In this document: positions 1 through 5,168 of the stretch, piece by piece | Numbering within the stretch: the stretch's first letter is position 1 | How the letters are laid out: every line of letters starts with the position of its first letter | Source: an uncultured Oscillospiraceae bacterium | Lineage (GTDB): Bacteria; Bacillota; Clostridia; Oscillospirales; Oscillospiraceae | Direction: 5' to 3' | DNA length: 12,814 nt | NCBI GenBank assembly: GCA_934572355.1 | Contig: CAKTKV010000026.1 | Coordinates: forward strand, 1-12,814 | Position numbers and translations under genes: made by a program | The notes under the pieces: generated by a model | The model's database searches: none | What the model saw: the letters and a program-made list of their open reading frames with translations, nothing else | What the model was told of the DNA's origin: nothing

Positions 1-193
1 CTGAGTGGTCGATGTGCGCATGGGTCAGCAGCACGAAATCCAGCTCGCCCGGGGCGACGGGCAGGGGAGCGTTCTCAAATAGGTTCTTGCCCTGCTCCAT
101 GCCGTAGTCGACAATGCCCTTCTTGTCGCCGACCTCAATATAAGTGCAGCTGCCGGTCACTTCATGCGCGGCGCCTATAAAAGTTATCTTCAT
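1..193 (-). CDS. MBL-fold beta-CASP-type hydrolase, partial (N-terminus only)
   Basis: The first 64 residues of a metallo-beta-lactamase-fold protein are visible; the rest lies beyond the left edge. It begins MKITFIGAAHEVTGSC, the usual opening of the beta-CASP / RNA-specificity-domain branch (CPSF-like nucleases), and ends at the zinc-binding motif THAHIDHS, the HxHxDH signature in which histidines and aspartate bind two metal ions. Family members of this type are usually around 450-550 residues and act as RNA-processing nucleases, but the beta-CASP domain itself is not in view, so the substrate is inference. The ATG at 193-191 is preceded by a Shine-Dalgarno AGAAGGAT. The gene is divergent from the TetR operon and has its own promoter. 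Confidence 0.8.
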   Translation of the reverse strand, partial: MKITFIGAAHEVTGSCTYIEVGDKKGIVDYGMEQGKNLFENAPLPVAPGELDFVLLTHAHIDHS

Positions 194-238
194 GGTCTAT
201 CCTTCTTTCTTATATGTGTAGACGTGCAGTGTACCTAC

Positions 239-267
239 ATTTTACACCAGCACTTATGCCGGTGCAA
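239..267 (-). promoter_or_regulatory. Sigma-A promoter for the beta-CASP MBL gene
   Basis: On the minus strand a -35 TTGCAC (267-262) and a -10 TAAAAT (244-239) are separated by exactly 17 bp, giving a start about 40 nt upstream of the ATG. The spacer holds an imperfect inverted repeat (CACCAGCA at 245-252, TGCCGGTG at 257-264, one mismatch), which could be an operator; that role is inference. Confidence 0.6.
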
Positions 268-319
268 GAAATAAAAATTCATAGTTTCCGACGGGCAGGT
301 AATTTTTTTGAAAAAGCTC

Positions 320-348
320 TTGACAAGTTACCGTTCGGTAACTATAAT
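320..348 (+). promoter_or_regulatory. Sigma-A promoter of the TetR-flavodoxin operon
   Basis: A perfect -35 TTGACA (320-325) and a perfect -10 TATAAT (343-348) lie 17 bp apart, about 40 bp upstream of the TetR start codon. The whole spacer is occupied by an operator palindrome, so a bound repressor would directly block RNA polymerase. Such a consensus promoter implies strong expression when derepressed. Confidence 0.88.
326..343 (+). promoter_or_regulatory. Operator 1 (palindrome inside promoter spacer)
   Basis: AGTTACCGTTCGGTAACT is a palindrome of two 8-bp arms around a central TT, filling the gap between -35 and -10. It shares the core TACCGnnCGGTA with a second copy 26 bp downstream, which is typical of autoregulated TetR-family genes. 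Binding by the adjacent TetR product is inferred. Confidence 0.75.
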
Positions 349-351
349 GCG

Positions 352-369
352 AGCTACCGAACGGTAACT
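352..369 (+). promoter_or_regulatory. Operator 2 (second copy of the TetR palindrome)
   Basis: AGCTACCGAACGGTAACT repeats the operator 1 design with one arm mismatch and a central AA instead of TT. It lies in the transcribed leader just before the Shine-Dalgarno sequence. The centres of the two sites are 26 bp apart, about two and a half helical turns, so two dimers would sit on roughly opposite faces of the DNA. Confidence 0.72.
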
Positions 370-386
370 GAAAGGAGAGCGGGACT

Positions 387-1004
387 ATGGCAGAAGACAC
401 AAAGAAGCGCATATTGGAGACGGCGCTGGAGCTGTTCGCGCAGCGCGGCTATCTCGGCACGTCCATGAGCGATATCGCCCAGCGGCTGGGGATATCCAAG
501 GCGGCGCTATATAAGCACTATACCGGCAAACAGGAGATTCTGGATCAGATAGCTGCGCGCATGAACCAGATGGACTATGAGCGCGCGGCTGAATATGAGA
601 TGCCCGAGACAGAGCCGGACGGCTTTGCCGAGGCATATATGCACACGCCCGCTGAAAAAATACGCGCATACAGCAGGGCACAGTTTGATCATTGGACGCG
701 GGAGGAGTTTCCGGCAAATTTTCGCCGTATGCTGACATTGGAGCAATACCGTGATGAGAAGCTTGCGCGGCTCTATCAGGAATATCTCGTGGCCGGCCCC
801 GTCAAATACATGGCGGCGATATTCCGGAAGCTGACCGATTCCGACAAGAACGCGATGCAGCTCGCGTTAGATTTCTACGGCCCGGTGTTCCTGCTCTATA
901 GCATCTATGACGGCGCGGAGGATAAGGGCGCGGTCGAGACGCTGCTGGATGAGCACATCGACCGCTTCGTTACCAGAGTTGAAAAAGAATATAAAAAGCC
1001 ATGA
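387..1004 (+). CDS. TetR/AcrR-family transcriptional regulator
   Basis: This 205-residue protein is a standard-length TetR repressor. The N-terminal helix-turn-helix is plain at about residues 8-50 (ILETALELFAQRGYLGTSMS followed by DIAQRLGISKAALYKHY), with the recognition helix around GISKAALYKHY. The C-terminal part (about 70-205) is all-helical with no recognisable ligand class, so the inducer is unknown. The start ATG has a good Shine-Dalgarno AAGGAGAG at 372-379. It is first in a tight three-gene operon: its stop overlaps the first possible ATG of the flavodoxin reading frame, although the likely flavodoxin start is 39 nt further on. Two palindromes in and beside its promoter imply autorepression, so the probable regulon includes the downstream flavodoxin and membrane protein. 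Confidence 0.92.
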   Translation: MAEDTKKRILETALELFAQRGYLGTSMSDIAQRLGISKAALYKHYTGKQEILDQIAARMNQMDYERAAEYEMPETEPDGFAEAYMHTPAEKIRAYSRAQFDHWTREEFPANFRRMLTLEQYRDEKLARLYQEYLVAGPVKYMAAIFRKLTDSDKNAMQLALDFYGPVFLLYSIYDGAEDKGAVETLLDEHIDRFVTRVEKEYKKP

Positions 1005-1039
1005 ACACGGCAAATCATTTTATGAACGAAGAGGACAAT

Positions 1040-1546
1040 ATGGACGCAATAATTTACACCACCAACACCGGGAGCACCGAGCGCTATGCGCGGCTGCTCT
1101 CGCATGAGACCGGGCTGCCCGCATACTCCGCTGCCGAGGCGGGGGAGTATATCTCCGCGGGCGCGGAGGTCATATATATGGGCTGGATCATGGCCGGTTC
1201 CGTCAAGGGCTATACCGCCGCGGCGCGGCGCTATAAGGTGTTCGCCCTATGCGCTGTCGGCATGGGGCAGACCGGGACGCAGACGGACAGCGTGCGGAAA
1301 AAGACGGCAGTCCCCGCGGATATCCCGGTGTTCACGCTTCAGGGCAACTTCGATGTGAAGAGCCTGCACGGTATTTACCGCCCGATGATGGAGCTCATGG
1401 TCAAAACTGTGGGCAAGGCGCTTTCTGAAAAGGCCGACCGCACACCGGAGGAGGACGATATGCTCGACATGATGCTCCATGGCGGCGAGAGGGTGAAGCC
1501 TGCCAACCTCGACGCCGTGCTCGATTGGTACAGGGAGCGCGGATGA
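1040..1546 (+). CDS. Flavodoxin-domain protein
   Basis: This 168-residue protein has a flavodoxin fold. It opens with a beta strand and phosphate-binding loop (IIYTTNTGSTERYARLL), where TTNTGST corresponds to the FMN phosphate loop. A second flavin-facing loop (YMGWIMAGSVKGY) and a later segment around LQGNFDVKSL resemble HemG/flavodoxin-5 type proteins, which use FMN for electron transfer or protoporphyrinogen oxidation. The actual partner cannot be told. The start at 1040 is preferred because AGAGGA at 1030-1035 gives a ribosome site and the protein then opens at the first beta strand. In-frame ATGs at 1001 and 1022 would add 13 or 7 residues but lack a ribosome site. The stop overlaps the next start (ATGA), indicating translational coupling. 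Confidence 0.82.
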   Translation: MDAIIYTTNTGSTERYARLLSHETGLPAYSAAEAGEYISAGAEVIYMGWIMAGSVKGYTAAARRYKVFALCAVGMGQTGTQTDSVRKKTAVPADIPVFTLQGNFDVKSLHGIYRPMMELMVKTVGKALSEKADRTPEEDDMLDMMLHGGERVKPANLDAVLDWYRERG

Positions 1547-1962
1547 AGATGAAGCTGTATTTCGGGAACACCGTGACCGCGGTCACGACGCTTATGATGC
1601 TCGCTCTGCTTGGCTTTATCGCGTACTCCGTGTATGACCGCGCGAGCATTCAGCATTGGGGGCGCAGGAGCGCATTTCTGCTGGCCTTCGGCCTTGCGGT
1701 GTGCTGCTTCGCGGCGGCGCGTGACGGGCTTGATAAAACCATCCAGCATGCCATTGACGGCAGCTGCGCGCCGGGGCTGTTCCCGCTCGTGAGCGTCCCG
1801 ACGATCGTCGGCTGCGCGGGCGCGCTGCTTATCATCATTGCCGCTGTTGCCACGCCCATCGCGAAAACGCAGCGGGCGCGCGAGGTCTGGTTCTATGTGA
1901 TGTCCGCCGGCGCGGTGACAAAGATCGTGACGATGGAGCTTGCGAGGATACTTATGCGGTAA
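1543..1962 (+). CDS. Four-helix integral membrane protein, unknown family
   Basis: This 139-residue protein is not one I recognise. Hydrophobic segments at about residues 10-29, 44-61, 82-106 and 113-135 suggest four membrane helices with short loops. There is no signal peptide cleavage site, cofactor motif or catalytic signature. The chosen ATG at 1543 overlaps the flavodoxin stop as ATGA and is served by AGGGAG at 1532-1537; an in-frame GTG at 1525 has no comparable ribosome site and would lie deep inside the flavodoxin gene. As last gene of the TetR operon, it may be a membrane partner or electron acceptor for the flavodoxin, which is inference from position only. Confidence 0.72.
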   Translation: MKMKLYFGNTVTAVTTLMMLALLGFIAYSVYDRASIQHWGRRSAFLLAFGLAVCCFAAARDGLDKTIQHAIDGSCAPGLFPLVSVPTIVGCAGALLIIIAAVATPIAKTQRAREVWFYVMSAGAVTKIVTMELARILMR

Positions 1963-1981
1963 AGCCGAAAGAGGATATACA

Positions 1982-2024
1982 CACAGCGCCCGACACTCAG
2001 GCTGTCTGAGTGTCGGGCACTGTG
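1982..2024 (+). terminator. Hairpin between convergent genes (bidirectional)
   Basis: A 13-bp perfect stem (GCCCGACACTCAG at 1988-2000 with CTGAGTGTCGGGC at 2006-2018, 5-nt loop) is extended by five more pairs (1982-1986 with 2020-2024) past one mismatch. It lies between the convergent membrane-protein gene and the HxlR gene. There is no good T-run on either side, so it could end transcription in both directions imperfectly or protect the 3' ends. Confidence 0.7.
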
Positions 2025-2041
2025 CTGTTTGCAGCCGCGGC

Positions 2042-2368
2042 TTATTCGTGCGCGGCCTTATAGTCCTCGCCCCAGACGCGCATTGCTTCCAGTATCGGGC
2101 GGAGGCTGTAGCCAAGCTCCGTCAGAGTATATTCCACGCGCGGCGGGACTTCGGGATAGACGGTGCGGGTAAGCAGGCCGTCGGCCTCCATGGAGCGCAG
2201 ACTGTCGGTCAGCACCTTCTGGCTGATGCCCTCCAGGTCCTTTTTCAGCTCGTTAAAGCGCCACGGGCGCGAGAGCAGGTTGCGCATGATGAGCAGCTTC
2301 CATTTGCTGCCGATCAGCGCCACGGTAGTCGCCACCGGGCAGGCGGGCATTTCTTCCTTTGTCAGCAT
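2042..2368 (-). CDS. HxlR-family winged-helix regulator
   Basis: This 108-residue protein is a typical HxlR/YodB/MarR-like single-domain regulator. It shows the family N-terminus CPVATTVALIGSKWKLLIMR with Cys10, the winged helix-turn-helix (FNELKKDLEGISQKVLTDSL, about residues 37-57), and the wing sequence PRVEYTLTELG. The N-terminal cysteine is widely conserved, and in studied members (YodB, HypR) it senses quinones, diamide or other electrophiles; sensing here is inference. The ATG at 2368-2366 has AAAAGGAGT nine bases upstream. Its promoter overlaps a large perfect inverted repeat, consistent with autoregulation. It is divergent from the MBL-like/macro/SirTM operon, which is the most likely target. 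Confidence 0.9.
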   Translation of the reverse strand: MLTKEEMPACPVATTVALIGSKWKLLIMRNLLSRPWRFNELKKDLEGISQKVLTDSLRSMEADGLLTRTVYPEVPPRVEYTLTELGYSLRPILEAMRVWGEDYKAAHE

Positions 2369-2387
2369 ATATGCAGCACTCCTTTTC

Positions 2388-2419
2388 GAATGTTACACTC
2401 ATATTATAGTGTAACATTC
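2388..2419 (-). promoter_or_regulatory. HxlR operator: 12+12 bp perfect inverted repeat
   Basis: GAATGTTACACT (2388-2399) is repeated as its exact reverse complement AGTGTAACATTC (2408-2419) around an 8-bp AT-rich spacer. The -10 box of the hxlR-type gene lies in that spacer. A perfect repeat of this size placed over a regulator's promoter is best explained as its own binding site; it may also govern the divergent operon. Confidence 0.8.
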
Positions 2420-2431
2420 AAAATATTGCAA
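2403..2431 (-). promoter_or_regulatory. Sigma-A promoter for the HxlR-family gene
   Basis: On the minus strand a -35 TTGCAA (2431-2426) and a perfect -10 TATAAT (2408-2403) are 17 bp apart. One arm of the inverted repeat fills the spacer between them, so repressor binding would exclude RNA polymerase. Confidence 0.8.
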
Positions 2432-2493
2432 GGGGATTCCGAACACGCTCCAAGGGTTACCAAAAGGTGACTGGGTAATAGATTTGTGCGTAC

Positions 2494-2521
2494 TTGTGCC
2501 GGGAATAATTCTGAGTAAAAT
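2494..2521 (+). promoter_or_regulatory. Possible promoter of the MBL-like/macro/SirTM operon
   Basis: TTGTGC (2494-2499) and TAAAAT (2516-2521) with a 16-bp spacer form the best sigma-A-like match ahead of the operon. It is weaker than the other promoters here. An alternative start inside the 2388-2419 inverted repeat (TATTAT at 2402-2407, without a clear -35) would bring the operon under direct HxlR control. Confidence 0.35.
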
Positions 2522-2572
2522 GAGAAGCACAGAGGGAAAGCACCCGCTGAATTTAACTCGGAGGAATTTCAC

Positions 2573-3376
2573 ATGAACAAGAACACTTATAAGTCCGTAA
2601 AGCTTGCCAAGGGCGAGGTTAAGGTATATGATTTCGGCAGTGCAAAGCTGCATGCCTACCAGACGCACGACCTCATTGACGACGAGGTTTTCATCATCGA
2701 GAAGAACGGGCGCGGCGTTGTGATAGAGCTGCCGTGCTTCCATGACAACATCAGCGAGCTGACGGATTATCTCAAGCGGGAGAACATCACGGTCGAGGCA
2801 AAGCTCGTCGCGTACCATGCCGCAGGCGCGTCCTTCCTGCCGGAAGCCCCGGCCTACGGTACGGAATCCTCCGTCGCCTACAACACTAACGGCGGCGGTG
2901 CGGCGCTCGTCTCGAACTTCAAGGCGGCTTTCGGCGACAGCTTCGACGCCGCCATCTGCCAGCCTGAGCACATCCTTGCCGACGGCGAGGCCGAGCTTGC
3001 CGGTATCCGCTTCGTCATCCGCTCCAACGCCGAGGCATACGACGTCGAGATACCCGAGCTCAACTGCGTCTACACCCACATGATGGGGCATGACTGCCAC
3101 TCCATCGTCGCGGGCTGCCCGCATGCCGACGGAATCATCTCCCAGCTCAACTATTACATCCGCAAGGGCTTTGACCTCGTGCTGACCTCGCACTATACCC
3201 CGGAGGACCTCAAGGACGCGCAGACGAAGATCAACTACCTGTACGACCTCAAGGAGATCGCCTGCGAATGTGAGAGTGCCGACGAAATGAAGGCACGCGT
3301 CACGGAAAAGTACCCGGAGTACAGCGGGATGAATTATCTCGACATGACCGTCGGCTTCTTTTTCCCGGCAAAATAA
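2573..3376 (+). CDS. MBL-fold-like protein lacking the metal-binding motif
   Basis: This 267-residue protein looks like a metallo-beta-lactamase fold: an N-terminal beta-rich part ending in VVIELP at about 49-54 (equivalent to the ILIDTG strand), a KLVAYHAAGASFL segment at 78-90 where THxHxDH would be, a GHDCHSIVAG loop at 172-181, and LTSHYTP at 204-210. The first metal motif is reduced to a single histidine (H82), so a normal binuclear zinc site is not expected, although H173, H176 and H207 remain. Function is unknown; it may be a non-catalytic or flavin/redox-type relative. The start has GGAGGAA at 2560-2566. It is first gene of the operon, 24 bp ahead of the macrodomain gene, and divergent from HxlR. 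The fold assignment is my reading of strand and loop patterns, not a database match. Confidence 0.7.
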   Translation: MNKNTYKSVKLAKGEVKVYDFGSAKLHAYQTHDLIDDEVFIIEKNGRGVVIELPCFHDNISELTDYLKRENITVEAKLVAYHAAGASFLPEAPAYGTESSVAYNTNGGGAALVSNFKAAFGDSFDAAICQPEHILADGEAELAGIRFVIRSNAEAYDVEIPELNCVYTHMMGHDCHSIVAGCPHADGIISQLNYYIRKGFDLVLTSHYTPEDLKDAQTKINYLYDLKEIACECESADEMKARVTEKYPEYSGMNYLDMTVGFFFPAK

Positions 3377-3400
3377 CCTACCAAAAGGACTGAACACTGA

Positions 3401-4189
3401 ATGAACCAAACTGAACGGCGGCGCTTTCTTATAGACGCGCTTCTTGACGAGCGCCCGGAATACCGCGGAGCGCGCGTCCCGGTGGACGGAGAGGAGCAGC
3501 GGCTCCTGCTACGCGCGCTGATGAACGTGCGCACGGCGCGTAAGTGCAGCCCGGAGTTTCTCCGCGTACAGGACGAATACCTGCGCGCGGAGCTTGACGC
3601 CAAGGGCATAACGGATATCGACAGTCTCACGCCGGTGCGCGGCGGGCTGTATATCTGGCGCGGCGATATCACAACGCTGCGCTGCGACGCGATCGTAAAC
3701 GCCGCAAACTCCGGCATGACCGGCTGCTATATCCCGAACCACCGCTGCATCGACAACTGCATACACAGCTATGCGGGAGTCGAGCTGCGGGAATACTGCG
3801 CGGAGCTGATGCACAGGCAGGGGCACGAGGAACCCACAGGCGGGGCGAAGATAACGCCGGCATTCAATCTAACATGCCGGTACGTGCTGCACACCGTCGG
3901 GCCTATCATCGGCGGGCGCGTGACAAAGCAGGATGAAGCGCTGCTGGCCTCCTGCTACCGCTCATGTCTGAAGCTCGCGGCGGAGAACGGGCTTGAGAGC
4001 ATAGCGTTCTGCTGCATTTCAACGGGGGAGTTCCATTTCCCGAACGAGCGGGCGGCGGAGATCGCCGTGGAAACGGTGGAAGATTTCATGCGAAAGCAGA
4101 CCAGTGTCAGGAAGGTGATTTTTAATGTTTTCAAGGACAGGGACGAAGAAATCTACAGAAAGCTTCTCGGAGCAGACAGCGCGCCTTAA
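3401..4189 (+). CDS. Zinc-type macrodomain protein-ADP-ribose hydrolase
   Basis: This 262-residue protein has a helical N-terminal segment of about 75 residues followed by a macrodomain. RGDIT (87-91), AIVNAANSGMTG (97-108) and the loop CISTGEFHFP (205-214) are the ADP-ribose-binding motifs, with Asp89, Asn100 and Asn103 as expected contacts. GCYIPNHRCIDNCIHSYAG (108-126) carries Cys109, His114 and Cys116, the pattern of the zinc-dependent class found with SirTM in Staphylococcus and Streptococcus. The family removes mono-ADP-ribose from proteins. The AAAAGGAC ribosome site lies just before the ATG. The 3' end overlaps the SirTM gene by 65 nt, which argues for coupled synthesis of the writer and the eraser. 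The length matches the operon-linked class, which carries the same N-terminal extension. Confidence 0.92.
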   Translation: MNQTERRRFLIDALLDERPEYRGARVPVDGEEQRLLLRALMNVRTARKCSPEFLRVQDEYLRAELDAKGITDIDSLTPVRGGLYIWRGDITTLRCDAIVNAANSGMTGCYIPNHRCIDNCIHSYAGVELREYCAELMHRQGHEEPTGGAKITPAFNLTCRYVLHTVGPIIGGRVTKQDEALLASCYRSCLKLAAENGLESIAFCCISTGEFHFPNERAAEIAVETVEDFMRKQTSVRKVIFNVFKDRDEEIYRKLLGADSAP

Positions 4190-4994
4190 AGCCGCACTTG
4201 GTGAGGCTGACGCCGTCGTGATAGGTGCGGGCGCAGGGCTGTCGACCTCCGCGGGCTACGAATGCTCAGGCGCGCGCTTTGAAAAATACTTCTCCGATTT
4301 TGAGGAGAAGTACGGCTTTCACGATATGTATTCCGGCGGCTTTTATCCCTACAAAACGCCGGAGGAGTTCTGGGCATTCTGGAGCCGGTACATCTTCATA
4401 AACCGCTATGTGGACGCGCCGAAGCCGGTATATGAGGAGCTGCTGAAGCTCGTTGGGGACAAGGACTATTTCGTTATCACGACAAATGTGGATCACTGCT
4501 TTCAGAAAGCGGGCTTTGACAAGAAGCGCCTGTTCTATACTCAGGGGGATTATGGCCTGTTCCAGTGCTCGGAGCCCTGCTGTCAGGAGACCTTTGATAA
4601 CGAGCGGGAGATACGCCTGATGTATGAGCGGCAGAAGGACGGCAGAATACCGAGCAAGCTTATCCCACGCTGCCCGCACTGCGGCAGACCTATGACCATG
4701 AACCTGCGCAGTGACGACAGCTTCGTTGAGGACGAGGGCTGGCACCGCGCGGCGGAGCGGTACGAGAATTTTCTCCGCACCCGCGCCAGACTGAAGATAT
4801 TGTTTCTTGAACTCGGCGTAGGGTATAACACCCCGGTCATTATAAAATACCCGTTCTGGAACATGACAGCGAAGAACCCCAAGGCGACCTACGCCTGTAT
4901 AAACCTCGGCGACGCCTACGCACCCGATAACATCGCCGCGCGCAGTATCTGCATCGACGGCGATATCGCCGCGGTGCTGGAGGGGCTGCGGTAA
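4125..4994 (+). CDS. SirTM (class M sirtuin) protein ADP-ribosyltransferase
   Basis: This 289-residue protein is a Sir2-fold enzyme of the macrodomain-linked class. NAD motifs are visible: GAGAGLSTSAG (34-44), TTNVD (119-123; Asn121, Asp123) and ELGVGYNTP (229-237). In ordinary sirtuins a catalytic histidine follows in an HG motif; here the position reads TQGD with Gln140, as in SirTM enzymes that transfer ADP-ribose instead of deacetylating. Arg195 in MNLR also fits the class. A zinc-ribbon set is present (Cys148, Cys152/153, then CPHC at 183-186). The ATG at 4125, with AGGAAGG at 4109-4115, lies within the macrodomain gene, and no later start keeps the first NAD motif. The family's known target, a lipoylated GcvH-like protein, is not encoded here, so the local substrate is unknown. 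Confidence 0.9.
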   Translation: MFSRTGTKKSTESFSEQTARLKAALGEADAVVIGAGAGLSTSAGYECSGARFEKYFSDFEEKYGFHDMYSGGFYPYKTPEEFWAFWSRYIFINRYVDAPKPVYEELLKLVGDKDYFVITTNVDHCFQKAGFDKKRLFYTQGDYGLFQCSEPCCQETFDNEREIRLMYERQKDGRIPSKLIPRCPHCGRPMTMNLRSDDSFVEDEGWHRAAERYENFLRTRARLKILFLELGVGYNTPVIIKYPFWNMTAKNPKATYACINLGDAYAPDNIAARSICIDGDIAAVLEGLR

Positions 4995-5003
4995 AAGACA
5001 CGG

Positions 5004-5032
5004 TTGACTATCGCAGCAGAATATGGTACTAT
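5004..5032 (+). promoter_or_regulatory. Sigma-A promoter of the MATE leader
   Basis: TTGACT (5004-5009) and TACTAT (5027-5032) are exactly 17 bp apart, starting 10 bp after the SirTM stop. Initiation would fall near 5039, giving a leader of about 130 nt before the MATE start codon. The MATE gene is therefore a separate transcription unit from the SirTM operon. Confidence 0.72.
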
Positions 5033-5055
5033 GCCTCTGCTTATCAGAGGACTTG

Positions 5056-5070
5056 CGGTCACAGTGACCG
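5056..5070 (+). repeat. Small palindrome in the MATE leader
   Basis: CGGTCAC and GTGACCG flank a single central A, just downstream of the expected transcription start. It may act as a DNA operator or, in RNA, as a short hairpin ahead of the first terminator-like stem. No binding protein can be assigned. Confidence 0.45.
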
Positions 5071-5073
5071 TTT

Positions 5074-5112
5074 AAGTGGGATAAGACCAGTTGGGTCTTG
5101 TCCCACTTTTTT
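5074..5112 (+). terminator. Rho-independent terminator 1 / attenuator stem
   Basis: A 15-pair stem (5074-5088 with 5094-5108, one G-T wobble, 5-nt loop) is followed directly by a T-run (5107-5112). It can terminate read-through from the SirTM operon. Because the MATE promoter lies upstream of it, it also lies inside the MATE leader. Its 3' arm (5097-5105) is exactly complementary to 5116-5124, so it can be opened by an alternative pairing. Confidence 0.85.
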
Positions 5113-5114
5113 GT

Positions 5115-5155
5115 ATGGGACAAGGCTTTAGGGCTTTGCCCCATTTTTCTTTTTC
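5115..5155 (+). terminator. Terminator-like hairpin 2 in the MATE leader
   Basis: ATGGG and CCCAT (5115-5119, 5140-5144) close a 12-position stem with one A-C mismatch and one wobble, a 6-nt loop, and a following T-rich run (5144-5154). The 5' arm competes for pairing with the 3' arm of terminator 1. It ends just before the MATE Shine-Dalgarno site at 5156-5160. Confidence 0.72.
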
Positions 5156-5168
5156 GGAGGTCTTATGT

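Noticed and set aside
2399..3409. A 336-codon minus-strand frame opposite the MBL-like gene
   Set aside because: Its translation lacks recognisable domains, and the plus-strand frame has a ribosome site, operon spacing and fold-like patterns.
5115..5168. Upstream in-frame ATG (5115) as the MATE start
   Set aside because: The 18 added residues are encoded by the second leader hairpin and no ribosome site precedes that ATG, whereas GGAGG precedes 5169.
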